A stretch of 64,000 bases of DNA from Achromobacter denitrificans NBRC 15125 (GTDB taxonomy: Bacteria > Pseudomonadota > Gammaproteobacteria > Burkholderiales > Burkholderiaceae_B), in NCBI RefSeq assembly GCF_001571365.1, contig NZ_BCTQ01000009.1, positions 62,001 to 126,000 of the forward strand, written 5' to 3'. Shown here piece by piece: positions 32,362 to 40,132 of this stretch. Both the position numbers and the translations under genes were made by a program. Positions within the stretch are counted from its first letter, which is position 1. Every line of letters starts with the position of its first letter. The notes beneath the pieces were generated by a model, which was not told the origin of the DNA, made no database searches, and saw only the letters and a list, made by a program, of their open reading frames with translations.

Positions 32362-32832
32362 ATGAACCTGGACAAGTTCGATCTCGCCATTTTGAAGGTG
32401 CTGCAAGACAACGCGCGCGCCAGCCTGAACGACATCGGCGCGGCCGTGGGCCTGTCGTCCACGCCGTGCTGGAACCGCATCAAGCGCATGGAAAGCGCCG
32501 GGGTGATCCGCGGCTATACCGTGGACATCGACCCGGCCAGCCTGGGTTTCATGGACACGGTGATCGTGCACGTCACGCTGGAGAGCCACAGCGAGGAAAC
32601 CCTGTACGAGTTCGGCCGGGCGCTGGCGCAGATTCCGGAGGTGCTGGAGGCCTTTCTGGTGTCGGGCGACTACGACTATTACATCCGCATCGCCGTGCGC
32701 GACACCCGCGACTACGAGCGGCTGCTGCGGGAACAGCTCTACCGCATCCCGGGCATCCGGCACAGCAAATCCTGCTTCGTGCTGCGCCGGCTGAAGGAAA
32801 CCAAATTGCCGCTGACGGGTCCGGCGGAATGA
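32362..32832 (+). CDS. Lrp/AsnC-family transcriptional regulator
   Basis: A 156-residue regulator. The N-terminal winged helix-turn-helix (about 4-60) begins Leu-Asp-Lys-Phe-Asp-Leu-Ala-Ile-Leu and includes VGLSSTPCWNRIKRME as recognition region. The C-terminal RAM (amino-acid-sensing) domain spans about 65-145 with the VSGDYDYYIRI segment. Such proteins form octamers and respond to amino acids. It is divergent from the acetolactate synthase-like gene, so branched-chain amino acids or alanine are plausible effectors (inference). Confidence 0.94.
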   Translation: MNLDKFDLAILKVLQDNARASLNDIGAAVGLSSTPCWNRIKRMESAGVIRGYTVDIDPASLGFMDTVIVHVTLESHSEETLYEFGRALAQIPEVLEAFLVSGDYDYYIRIAVRDTRDYERLLREQLYRIPGIRHSKSCFVLRRLKETKLPLTGPAE

Positions 32833-32839
32833 GCGCGCG

Positions 32840-33760
32840 TCAGCGCAGGACGAAATCCACCGGCACGGCTGGCTCCGGCAGCGGCCGCACGCCCAGGCCT
32901 TCCAGCAGGTCGATCTCGATCACGCGGGCCAGCGCCGACAGCGGCAGGTCGTTCTCGTCGGAGCCGAACGGGTCTTCCAGTTCGTCGCCCACCGCGTCCA
33001 GCCCGAAGAAGGTGTAGGCGACGATGGTGACGGCCGCCGGCATCATGTATTCCAGCGTGCCCACCAGGCCGAAGGGCAGCAGCAGGCAGAACAGCCAGGC
33101 CGTGCGATGCAGCAGCAACGAGTACGCGAAGGGCGAAGGCGTGAACTTGATCCGCTCGCAGGCCGCCTGGATGGCAGCGCAGGCGGCCACGCGCTGGGTC
33201 AGCGCCTGGTACAGGATGTCGGTCAGTTCGCCGCGCCGCAGGCAGGCGGCCAGGTCGCGGTTGATGGCCATGAGCAAGGCATCGGGCACGTTGCGGCAGC
33301 CGGCCAGCGTTTCGGCCTCGTCCTGCTGCACCCAGGGGCGCGCGGCGGCCGTCATGTCTTCCTGCCGCAGCCGGGCCGCCAGCGCATAACCGAAGCCGAT
33401 ACAGCGCCGCACGATGCGTTCCTGCACCGGGTTGGCGGTGCTGGCCGCCAGCAGCACCGCGCTTTCGCGCGCCAGGCTGCGCGCCTGCACGATCAGGTCG
33501 CCCCATTGCTTGCGCGCTTCCCACCAGCGGTCGTAGCAGACGTTGTTGCGAAAGCCCATGAACACGGACAAGGCCAGGCCGAACAGCGAGAACGGCACCG
33601 CCGACAGATGGGCGGGCGAGAACCATTCCTGGTGGTACATCCACACCACGAGGCAGGACAACGCCGTGATGACCAGAATGCGGCTGAGGATCCGGGGAAT
33701 GATGGAGCCGCGCAAGACAAAGAACAGAGCCAGCGCGGAAGGACGCGGACGGACGATCAT
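32840..33760 (-). CDS. Bestrophin-family (UPF0187) anion channel-like protein
   Basis: A 306-residue inner-membrane protein of the bestrophin/RFP-TM family, seen from the N-terminal Arg-Gly-Ser-Ile-Ile-Pro-Arg-Ile region, the SLFGLALSVFMGFRNNVCYDRWWEAR segment (in parts) and the C-terminal PFGSDENDLP box. Bacterial members form pentameric ion channels. ATG 33760 fits the usual start; a GTG at 33793 would add 11 residues, and neither has a strong ribosome site. It converges on the Lrp gene, with only seven bases between stops. Confidence 0.9.
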   Translation of the reverse strand: MIVRPRPSALALFFVLRGSIIPRILSRILVITALSCLVVWMYHQEWFSPAHLSAVPFSLFGLALSVFMGFRNNVCYDRWWEARKQWGDLIVQARSLARESAVLLAASTANPVQERIVRRCIGFGYALAARLRQEDMTAAARPWVQQDEAETLAGCRNVPDALLMAINRDLAACLRRGELTDILYQALTQRVAACAAIQAACERIKFTPSPFAYSLLLHRTAWLFCLLLPFGLVGTLEYMMPAAVTIVAYTFFGLDAVGDELEDPFGSDENDLPLSALARVIEIDLLEGLGVRPLPEPAVPVDFVLR

Positions 33761-33865
33761 GGTGCTAACCGGGAAGGGAAGGGCGGCGCACACTATACGC
33801 CTATCAAGCTGTCAAATAGGCGCCGATATAATTCTGTTTCGTCTCACCGCCACCGCCGCCCGCCA

Positions 33866-34384
33866 ATGACCACTGAAGCTACCCCGATCAAGCCCTGGCA
33901 CGTCGTCCGCCGCTCCAAGTTGCACGGCAATGGCGTCTTCGCCGCGCGCAAGATCCCCGCGGGCACGCGCATCATCGAATACGGTGGCAAGCGCATCAGC
34001 GCCAAGGAGGCGGACCGCCGCCACCCCACCAATCCCGACGATCCCTTCCACACCTTTTTCTTCTCGCTCAGCTCCGGCCGGGTGATCGACGGCGGCGACG
34101 AAGGCAATGACGCCCGCTGGATCAACCACTCCTGCCAGCCCAACTGCGAAGCCCAGGAAGGCAAGCACGGCAAGCGCGTCTACATCGTCGCGCTGCAGGA
34201 CATCCCGCGCGGCACCGAACTCTTCTACGACTACGGCCTGGTGCTGGACGGCCGCATCACCAAGAAGCTCAAGGAAGGCTACCGCTGCCTTTGCGGCACG
34301 CCGCCGTGCCGCGGCACGATGCTGGCCCTGCCCGAGAAAAAGAAGAAAGCCGCCCAGCCCGAAGCCGCCGACGCCGAGTCCTGA
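33866..34384 (+). CDS. SET-domain protein-lysine methyltransferase-like protein
   Basis: A 172-residue stand-alone SET protein. The SET core (about 11-125) has Gly-Asn-Gly-Val-Phe-Ala near the start, the SAM-binding Asn87-His-Ser-Cys90 and the catalytic Tyr-Asp-Tyr (121-123). A post-SET zinc motif Cys141-x-Cys143-x4-Cys148 follows, and Cys90 would complete the site. The tail is Lys/Ala-rich. All catalytic landmarks are intact, so transfer of methyl groups from SAM to protein lysine is expected. The target is unknown. It stands alone between bestrophin (divergent) and the FMN riboswitch. Confidence 0.92.
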   Translation: MTTEATPIKPWHVVRRSKLHGNGVFAARKIPAGTRIIEYGGKRISAKEADRRHPTNPDDPFHTFFFSLSSGRVIDGGDEGNDARWINHSCQPNCEAQEGKHGKRVYIVALQDIPRGTELFYDYGLVLDGRITKKLKEGYRCLCGTPPCRGTMLALPEKKKKAAQPEAADAES

Positions 34385-34503
34385 GCGCATGGGGGTCCGT
34401 CCCCCCGGGAAAGGCCAAGACCCCAGGCCCAGCGGGCGTATTCGGCCCCGGCCGCCGGACAGGCGTACAATCATCGAGTCGTTAACACGACATGCAGTAC
34501 GTC

Positions 34504-34646
34504 TTCAGGGCGGGGTGAAACTCCCCACCGGCGGTATGCCACGCAATGTGGCGAGCCCGCGAGCGCCCGGCGTCCTCTACGGATGCCGGGGTCAGCAGAT
34601 CTGGTGAGATGCCAGGGCCGACGGTCATAGTCCGGATGAGAGAAGA
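34504..34646 (+). ncRNA. FMN riboswitch (RFN element)
   Basis: A full RFN aptamer: the opening AGGGCGGGGTGAAACTCC, then CCACCGGCGGTA, AGCCCGCGAGC, GGTCAGCAGATCTGGTGAG, and the closing AGTCCGGATGAGAGAAGA. It binds flavin mononucleotide. It sits about 120 bases before ribB, which it should shut down when FMN is plentiful. A GTGCCGGCAC palindrome (34648-34657) and a T-run (34730-34734) lie between aptamer and gene and may belong to the switching platform. Confidence 0.96.
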
Positions 34647-34765
34647 TGTGCCGGCACAACCCCGCTCGTCCTGGCGCGCCCGCGTCCGGATGACGGCATT
34701 GCGCTCGGCTATCGTGTAGCCCTGGAACGTTTTTCGCCCCTTTTCAACTTGCGAGAGCGTTTCCA

Positions 34766-35485
34766 ATGTCCAACGTTGCCCTTACCCCGCAGTCCCCCAT
34801 CCCCAGCCTGGCTTCGCAGCCTTTCGCCGCCCGCCTGCAGCGCGCCCTGCATCATCTGCGCCTGGGCCGGCCCGTCATCCTCATGGACGACTTCGACCGC
34901 GAAAACGAGGCCGACCTGATCGTCGCCGCCGATAAGCTGACGGTGCCCGTCATGGCCCAGCTGATCCGCGACGGCAGCGGCATCGTCTGCCTGTGCCTGC
35001 CCGGCGAAACCCTGGACCGCCTCGGGCTGCCGCCCATGGTCCAGCGCAACCAGAGCCGCTACGCCACCGCCTTCACCGTCTCCATCGAGGCCCGCGAAGG
35101 CGTGAGCACCGGCGTGTCGGCCGTGGATCGCGTCACTACGATCCGCGCCGCCATCTCCCCGGCCGCGCAAAGCGAAGACATCGTCAGCCCGGGACACGTG
35201 TTCCCGCTGCGCGCCCAGCCAGGCGGCGTGCTGACGCGCCGCGGCCATACGGAAGGCTCCGTGGACCTGGCGGTGCTGGCGGGGCTGCGCCCGGCCGGCG
35301 TGCTGTGCGAACTGATGAATGCCGACGGCACGATGATGCGCGGCGCCGCGCTCGAACGCTACGCCGCCCAGCACGGGCTGGTGGCGCTCACCATCGCCGA
35401 ACTGGCCGACCACCTGCAGCAGCTGAAGGACGGCCGGGCGGAAGCCATCGACGACGAAGTCCTGGAAATGGCCGCGACGGCCTGA
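34766..35485 (+). CDS. ribB: 3,4-dihydroxy-2-butanone-4-phosphate synthase
   Basis: A 239-residue monofunctional DHBP synthase that converts ribulose 5-phosphate to the four-carbon riboflavin precursor. The acidic metal-binding loop [10 protein letters not shown] (41-50) and the Arg-Gly-His-Thr-Glu segment near residue 162 are conserved. There is no GTP cyclohydrolase II domain, unlike the RibBA fusion. It is placed directly behind the FMN riboswitch, apart from other rib genes. Start ATG 34766, with GAGAGCG upstream. Confidence 0.95.
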   Translation: MSNVALTPQSPIPSLASQPFAARLQRALHHLRLGRPVILMDDFDRENEADLIVAADKLTVPVMAQLIRDGSGIVCLCLPGETLDRLGLPPMVQRNQSRYATAFTVSIEAREGVSTGVSAVDRVTTIRAAISPAAQSEDIVSPGHVFPLRAQPGGVLTRRGHTEGSVDLAVLAGLRPAGVLCELMNADGTMMRGAALERYAAQHGLVALTIAELADHLQQLKDGRAEAIDDEVLEMAATA

Positions 35486-35493
35486 TCCCTCCG

Positions 35494-35520
35494 GCGGCGC
35501 CTCCGCCACGCAGGCGCCGC
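35494..35520. terminator. Hairpin between convergent ribB and MFS gene
   Basis: GCGGCGCCT, nine-base loop, AGGCGCCGC: a perfect nine-base-pair stem in the 43-base gap between two converging genes. No U-tract, so intrinsic termination is uncertain. Confidence 0.45.
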
Positions 35521-35528
35521 AAGCGTCG

Positions 35529-36728
35529 TCACGCGCGGTTTCTGAGCGCCATCGCGACGAGCATCGCCGCCAGGGCGCACCCCCCTCCCATCGCGTACAC
35601 CGCGCCGTAGCCGTGCGCGCCGGCCAGCCAGCCGGCCGCCGGGCTACTCAGGCCCAGGGCGATGTCCAGGAAGGCGACGTATGCCCCCATGGCCGCGCCG
35701 CGGCTCGCGGCCGGCACGCGGCGCACCGCCTCCACCCCGAAGGCCGGAAAGGCCAGCGAATACCCCGCGCCCGTCAGCAGGGCGCCGGCATAGGCCCATG
35801 CGGGCGACACGGCCGACCAGATCAGCCACTGGCCCACCGCCTCGATCATCACGCAGACCAGCGCCACGCGCGCGCCGCCCAGCCTGTCCGGCAGGCCGGC
35901 GAAAAACACCCGCGCCAGGATGAAGCCGCCGCCGAAGGCGGTGAACATCCAGGCCGCGCCGTCCCAGCCCCGCTGCGCGTACAGCAGGCTCACGAAGGCC
36001 GTGATCACGCCGAAACCGACGCTGCACAGCGCCAGGCCCAGGCCCGGCAGCAGCACCAGCCCCAGCACCTTGTAGAAGGGCGTGCGCGTTCCGCCCGCGG
36101 CGGGCACGCCGCGCAAGGGCGACACGAACCCCAGCGCCGCCAGCGGAATGAGCACCGTGGCCCAGGCTATGCCGGCAAAGCCGGCGGCGCCGTACAGCCG
36201 CATGCCCGCCGGCGCGCCCAGCGCGTAGGCGGCGTAGATGGCCACGCCCACCCAGGCCATCACGCGGCCCGCGTTCTGCGGCCCCGCGCGACCCACGCCC
36301 CAGCTCAACACGCCGGTGACGATGAGGCTCTCGGCGCATCCCATCACGGCACGGCCGGCCAGCAGCGCCATGAAGGCCGCCTGTGGACGTGCCGCCAGGC
36401 CGTCGGCCAGCAAATAGCACAGACCCGCCACCGAACCCAGCAGGAAGCCGGCCGCCACCGCCTGCTTGGCGCCGCGGCGATCCGCCAGCGAGCCCGCGTA
36501 AGGCCGCGACAACAGGGCGGCGGCGAATTGCAGCCCCGCCACCACGCCCACCGCGAGCGCGCCCAGCGCCAGCGCGCTGTCCACGTACAGCGGCAGCACC
36601 GGCATGGGCAGGCCCACCATGAAAAAGCCGACGAATACCGCCAGGGCCAGCGGCAGGATTTGCGCGAAAACGGAACGCGCGGGTCCGTGGGCCGCGGGCA
36701 GGGCCCCGGCCGCAGATGAATTCGACAT
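35529..36728 (-). CDS. MFS transporter (arabinose-efflux/YhhS-like)
   Basis: A 399-residue major-facilitator protein with twelve predicted helices, the loop 2-3 motif seen as Gly-Ser-Leu-Ala-Asp-Arg-Arg-Gly-Ala, and a second-half Gly-Leu-Pro-Asp-Arg-Leu-Gly-Gly-Ala. It resembles proton-coupled efflux carriers. ATG 36728 is preceded by AAGGAA on the minus strand; the upstream in-frame extension is unlikely. It is divergent from a TetR regulator, a common arrangement for a substrate-induced exporter. Substrate not predictable. Confidence 0.92.
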   Translation of the reverse strand: MSNSSAAGALPAAHGPARSVFAQILPLALAVFVGFFMVGLPMPVLPLYVDSALALGALAVGVVAGLQFAAALLSRPYAGSLADRRGAKQAVAAGFLLGSVAGLCYLLADGLAARPQAAFMALLAGRAVMGCAESLIVTGVLSWGVGRAGPQNAGRVMAWVGVAIYAAYALGAPAGMRLYGAAGFAGIAWATVLIPLAALGFVSPLRGVPAAGGTRTPFYKVLGLVLLPGLGLALCSVGFGVITAFVSLLYAQRGWDGAAWMFTAFGGGFILARVFFAGLPDRLGGARVALVCVMIEAVGQWLIWSAVSPAWAYAGALLTGAGYSLAFPAFGVEAVRRVPAASRGAAMGAYVAFLDIALGLSSPAAGWLAGAHGYGAVYAMGGGCALAAMLVAMALRNRA

Positions 36729-36837
36729 GGATATTCCTTGAACAGGTGATTGCGTCCCGCCGCCATCGCGCGAGAACCGGCGATGGCATAATCCGCCCAA
36801 GCAGGGCGGTCTTGCGGGATCGCCTGACGGAAATTTT

Positions 36838-36853
36838 ATGAGCCATTGCTCAT
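36838..36853. promoter_or_regulatory. Candidate TetR operator
   Basis: ATGAGC-CATT-GCTCAT, a perfect six-base inverted repeat with four-base spacer, in the 152-base divergent region between the MFS and TetR genes, 27 bases before the tetR-type ATG. Size and position fit a TetR-family operator. Function is inferred. Confidence 0.55.
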
Positions 36854-36880
36854 GTTCGATACTCGCCTTTCATCCAAGCC

Positions 36881-37552
36881 ATGACAGCCATCCCACAGCC
36901 CCGGAAATCGCCGCGCCAGCTCAGGTCCCAGCACACCGTCGAGACGATTCTGCAAGCCACGGCTCGCGTTTTGGCCACGCACGGCTATGCCGGCACCAAT
37001 ACCAACCTGATCGCGGAAACCGCCGGCGTCAGCGTCGGCTCGCTGTATCAGTACTTCCCCAACAAGAACGCGCTGATCGCGGCGCTGCACGACCGCCATG
37101 ACAACCAGATGCTGGACGTGATCGACCAGGTGCTGGACAGCAACCCCGCCGCCACGCTGCGCGAACGGGTCGCGGCCATCGTCCAGGCCATGCTGCATGC
37201 GCACCTGCTGGAGCCCGCGCTGCACCGCGTGCTGGAACGGGAATTCCCGCTCTTCGACCTGCCGCACGAGCACAGCCGCGCCGACCAGGACATCCATCGC
37301 CGCATGCGCCATCTGCTGGAATTCCATCGCGACGAGATCGCGCAGCAGAACCGCGACCTGGCAACCTACGTCGTGCTGCGCATCATGGAATCGCTGGTGC
37401 ACGCGGCCGCGCTGGAGCCGCCCGCGGGCTTTTCGCCGCAGCAGCTCGAACAGGCGGTGGTGGATGCCGTGATGGGATATCTGGGCACGCCCGCGGCGGC
37501 GGCCCGGCCCGCGCCGCGCAAGACGGCGGCGAAGAAGGCGGCGAGCCGCTAG
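36881..37552 (+). CDS. TetR/AcrR-family transcriptional regulator
   Basis: A 223-residue repressor. The N-terminal helix-turn-helix (about 18-65) contains the typical AGVSVGSLYQYFPNKNAL core. The C-terminal ligand domain (about 85-200) resembles the AefR/TetR_C group. The last residues, Ala-Pro-Arg-Lys-Thr-Ala-Ala-Lys-Lys-Ala-Ala-Ser-Arg, form a basic tail unusual for TetR proteins and similar to the topB tail. It likely represses the divergent MFS exporter. Its stop codon overlaps that of the convergent gene at a shared CTAG. Confidence 0.93.
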   Translation: MTAIPQPRKSPRQLRSQHTVETILQATARVLATHGYAGTNTNLIAETAGVSVGSLYQYFPNKNALIAALHDRHDNQMLDVIDQVLDSNPAATLRERVAAIVQAMLHAHLLEPALHRVLEREFPLFDLPHEHSRADQDIHRRMRHLLEFHRDEIAQQNRDLATYVVLRIMESLVHAAALEPPAGFSPQQLEQAVVDAVMGYLGTPAAAARPAPRKTAAKKAASR

Positions 37553-38091
37553 AGTTCGCGCGAGGCGTCTTCCGGCGTCGACGCGCCCGGGAGCGATTCG
37601 GCCATGCGGGCCAGGCAGTCGGCCGGGTCGCCCTGCACGATGCGGGCGCTGCACGCCAGCATCAGGTTCAGGCTCAGGCCGAAGTCTTCGACGGTGTAGC
37701 CCTCCGCATCCACCATGCGCGAGGCGCCGTCGTCGGCCGCGGCGCCCACGGCCACCTGGTCGATCAGCGACCCGGCCTGGCGGGTATGGCCCCACACCGG
37801 CTTGCCGCAAGCGATGGCATAGCCGACCTCGAAGGCCGTGCCGGAATCGGGTTCGGCGCCCCGGAAGGGGTTCAGGTTCGCCATCACCATGTCGGCGCGG
37901 CGGATCAGGGCGACGTTCTCGCGGTAGATCCATTGCGCCAGCGCCGCGCCGGACAGCTCGCGGGGCGCCCGGTTGTCCAGCGGGAACAGGCCCTCGAAAC
38001 CATGGGCGGCGCACAGCGCCTTCAGGCGCTCGCCCTGGGCCTCGGCGTCGGGCAGGAACACGTCGAAACCGGCAAGGTACACGCTGGGCAC
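37549..38091 (-). CDS. Nucleoside 2-deoxyribosyltransferase
   Basis: A 180-residue enzyme with the family's N-terminal Val-Tyr-Leu-Ala-Gly-Phe, the Asp67-x-Val-x-Ala-Asn-Leu-Asn-Pro segment and the Gly-Thr-Ala-Phe-Glu88-Val-Gly nucleophile region. It exchanges the base of 2'-deoxyribonucleosides, or hydrolyses damaged or modified nucleotides. It is the last gene of a tight three-gene unit with a flavin reductase and an NTF2-like protein (gaps of 4 and 3 bases). How the three work together is not obvious. Confidence 0.9.
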   Translation of the reverse strand: MPSVYLAGFDVFLPDAEAQGERLKALCAAHGFEGLFPLDNRAPRELSGAALAQWIYRENVALIRRADMVMANLNPFRGAEPDSGTAFEVGYAIACGKPVWGHTRQAGSLIDQVAVGAAADDGASRMVDAEGYTVEDFGLSLNLMLACSARIVQGDPADCLARMAESLPGASTPEDASREL

Positions 38092-38095
38092 GAGG

Positions 38096-38665
38096 CTACT
38101 CCGGTTCGGAAACGTTGAAGGCTTCGCCGGTGGCGAAGAAGGATCCGCCCGCCACGTAATGCACCGAGCGGCGCTCGTCGTCGGGGAAATGCCAGCGGTT
38201 GCCGGAAAACACTTCCGGCGCGGCCCACGCGGCCACCACTTCGCCGATGAAAAGGTCGTAGGCCTGCTGGTTGTGCGGCTCCGGCACGACGCGGCATTCC
38301 AGCCAGCCCAGGCAATCGCCGATCAGCGGCGCGCCGATCTTGCTGGCCGGGAACGTCGTCAGGCCGCTGGCCTGGAACTTGTCTTCGTCGCGCCCGGAAT
38401 GCGACCCCACCCGCAGCGTGGCGGCGGCTTGCGCGCGCGTAGGGACGCACAGCGCGAATTCGCCCGACGCTTCGATCAGTTCGCGCGTGTACGTATTCTT
38501 GTCCACCACGACCAGCATCTTGGGCGGGCTGAAATCCAGGGGCATGGCCCAGGCGGCCGCCATGACGTTGCGAGCCTCGCCGTGCGCGCTGGTCACCAGC
38601 ACGGTGGGGCCGTGGTTCAGCAGCAGATAGGCGCGCGGCAGGTCGACGGGCTCGATGCGGGACAT
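38096..38665 (-). CDS. Flavin reductase-like FMN-binding protein
   Basis: A 189-residue protein with the split-barrel flavin reductase fold, recognised from the N-terminal NHGPTVLVTSAHGEARNVM region and the Pro-Lys-Met-Leu-Val-Val-Val-Asp-Lys-Asn-Thr-Tyr-Thr segment. It likely binds FMN and uses NAD(P)H, either supplying reduced flavin to a partner or acting directly. It lies between an NTF2-like secreted protein and a deoxyribosyltransferase. No two-component monooxygenase is nearby. Confidence 0.88.
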   Translation of the reverse strand: MSRIEPVDLPRAYLLLNHGPTVLVTSAHGEARNVMAAAWAMPLDFSPPKMLVVVDKNTYTRELIEASGEFALCVPTRAQAAATLRVGSHSGRDEDKFQASGLTTFPASKIGAPLIGDCLGWLECRVVPEPHNQQAYDLFIGEVVAAWAAPEVFSGNRWHFPDDERRSVHYVAGGSFFATGEAFNVSEPE

Positions 38666-38668
38666 GGC

Positions 38669-39127
38669 CTAGAACATGCCGTTCTTGTTGGCGGGATTCT
38701 CCGGGATCTCCTGGCTCACGTCCCAGTGCTCGACGATCTTGCCGTTTTCCACCCGGAAGATGTCCACCACCGCCTGGCCGCGGTCTTCCGGCGAATCGCG
38801 CCACTGGTTGTGGATCATCACCAGGTCGCCCTCGGCGATCACCCGCTTGATCTCGACGATGGATTGCGGATGCTGTTCGAAATAAGCGGGGAAGAAGTCC
38901 ACCATGGGCTCGATCCCGTCCTGCATGTACGGATTGTGCTGCGTGTAGCCCGGGCCGACGTACCGGCGCACCGCCTCGTCGATGTTGCGCTCCTGGAACA
39001 TCATGCGGAAGAACGCCACCACGATGTCCTTGTTGGACTGGGGCCCGGCCGCGCGCGCCGGCGCGATCGCAACGGTGGCGGCGGCGACCAGCATACAGAG
39101 GGCCAACGATTTCAACTTCATACGCAT
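38669..39127 (-). CDS. Secreted NTF2-like/SnoaL-type protein
   Basis: A 152-residue protein with a clear signal peptide (cleavage near residue 27, Ala-Arg-Ala-Ala) and a SnoaL/NTF2-like alpha-beta barrel (about 33-145) with YVGPGYTQHNPYMQDG and MIHNQWRD segments typical of the ester-cyclase/polyketide-cyclase-like group. A periplasmic location is expected. I chose ATG 39127; ATG 39121 two codons later and a TTG three codons earlier are alternatives. First gene of the three-gene minus-strand unit. Activity unknown. Confidence 0.85.
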   Translation of the reverse strand: MRMKLKSLALCMLVAAATVAIAPARAAGPQSNKDIVVAFFRMMFQERNIDEAVRRYVGPGYTQHNPYMQDGIEPMVDFFPAYFEQHPQSIVEIKRVIAEGDLVMIHNQWRDSPEDRGQAVVDIFRVENGKIVEHWDVSQEIPENPANKNGMF

Positions 39128-39215
39128 ACAGGGCAACTCAGGTCGTGACGCCGGTTGGCGCGGTGTGCCAGTTTACAAATAAAAACGTGGATACCGCGGC
39201 CTTTCCCCCAATGGC

Positions 39216-39243
39216 AAAAGGGGCCCGACCGGGCCCCTTTTTT
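39216..39243. terminator. Strong bidirectional terminator
   Basis: AAAAGGGGCCC, GACC loop, GGGCCCCTTTT and two more T. An eleven-base-pair stem with a tract on each side. It ends the minus-strand NAD(P)-binding gene (stop at 39265) and isolates the downstream NTF2-like unit. Confidence 0.9.
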
Positions 39244-39264
39244 CCTCCCCCCCTTGCGGCGGGG

Positions 39265-39876
39265 TCAATATCCGACCGTGTAACGGCGGCGGGAATGCTT
39301 GGGCGTCTCCAGTTCGTCGACCAGGGCGATGGCGTAGTCTTCCATCGAGATCCAGCTCTTGCCTTCCTCGTCGGCCAGCAGGGTGTCGTCCCCCACTCGG
39401 AACTTGCCGGTGCGCTCGCCCGGCTCGAACAGCGCGGAAGGCGACAGGAAGGTCCAGTTCAGCACCTTTTCCTGGCGCAGCGCGTCCAGGAACACCACGC
39501 CCGCGCGGGCCTCGGGCTTGTAGGCGTCCGGGAACTCGGGCGTATCGATCAGCATCTTGCCAGGCGCGACCATCAGGCTGCCCGCGCCCCCCACCACCAG
39601 CAGGCGGGGCACGCCGGCGTCCTTGACGGCATGCAGCAGCGGCTTGGCGTCGGAGGAAACGAAGCGCGACGCGCTGATGACGGCATCATGGCCCGACAGG
39701 ATGGAGGTCAGGGCCTCCGGATCCGTGGCGTCGCCCTGCTTGATGGTCAGGCCGGGCTGGGGATTCACGTCGGACAGGTTGCGGGCGATACCCGTGACCT
39801 GGTGGCCGCGCTTGAGCAATTCGTCCGCCACGCGCGAACCGACGCGGCCGGTAATTCCGATCAATGCAACTTTCAT
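39265..39876 (-). CDS. NAD(P)H-binding atypical SDR (YwnB/YhfK-like)
   Basis: A 203-residue atypical short-chain reductase. The N-terminal Lys-Val-Ala-Leu-Ile-Gly-Ile-Thr-Gly-Arg-Val-Gly is the dinucleotide-binding loop, and the VVGGAGSL and Asp-Tyr-Ala segments are family features. There is no classical Tyr-x3-Lys, as expected for this group. It may be a flavin-reductase/quinone-type or redox-sensing protein. ATG 39876 is preceded by AAGGAG. Single-gene unit. Confidence 0.88.
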   Translation of the reverse strand: MKVALIGITGRVGSRVADELLKRGHQVTGIARNLSDVNPQPGLTIKQGDATDPEALTSILSGHDAVISASRFVSSDAKPLLHAVKDAGVPRLLVVGGAGSLMVAPGKMLIDTPEFPDAYKPEARAGVVFLDALRQEKVLNWTFLSPSALFEPGERTGKFRVGDDTLLADEEGKSWISMEDYAIALVDELETPKHSRRRYTVGY

Positions 39877-40132
39877 GGTCTTGCTCCTTGGAAGGGGAAG
39901 CCGGGTCGGGCGCCGCACCCGCGGCGCTGCGTGTCCAGCTCAGGCAAAGCCATACTATTCGGTCGAATCCGATCAAAAAACCCATAAAAGCGGATGAGTT
40001 TTTTGCAATTTATGCATCAATGCTGGGAAATCCGAACCGACCGGCCCCGGCTGGCGGCGCGGGTCGACCGGCCCGGACCGCTCTGCCAGTGTGCTCCCGG
40101 CGGCCCCGCTTGAACAGGGGCCGCAAGGCGCT
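39877..40132. other. Intergenic region
   Basis: A 256-base gap upstream of the NAD(P)-binding gene and downstream of the dehydropantoate reductase. It includes an AT-rich patch (39955-40020) with AAAAAACCCATAAAAG, probably the promoter of the NAD(P)-binding gene. No convincing terminator or operator seen. Confidence 0.4.
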
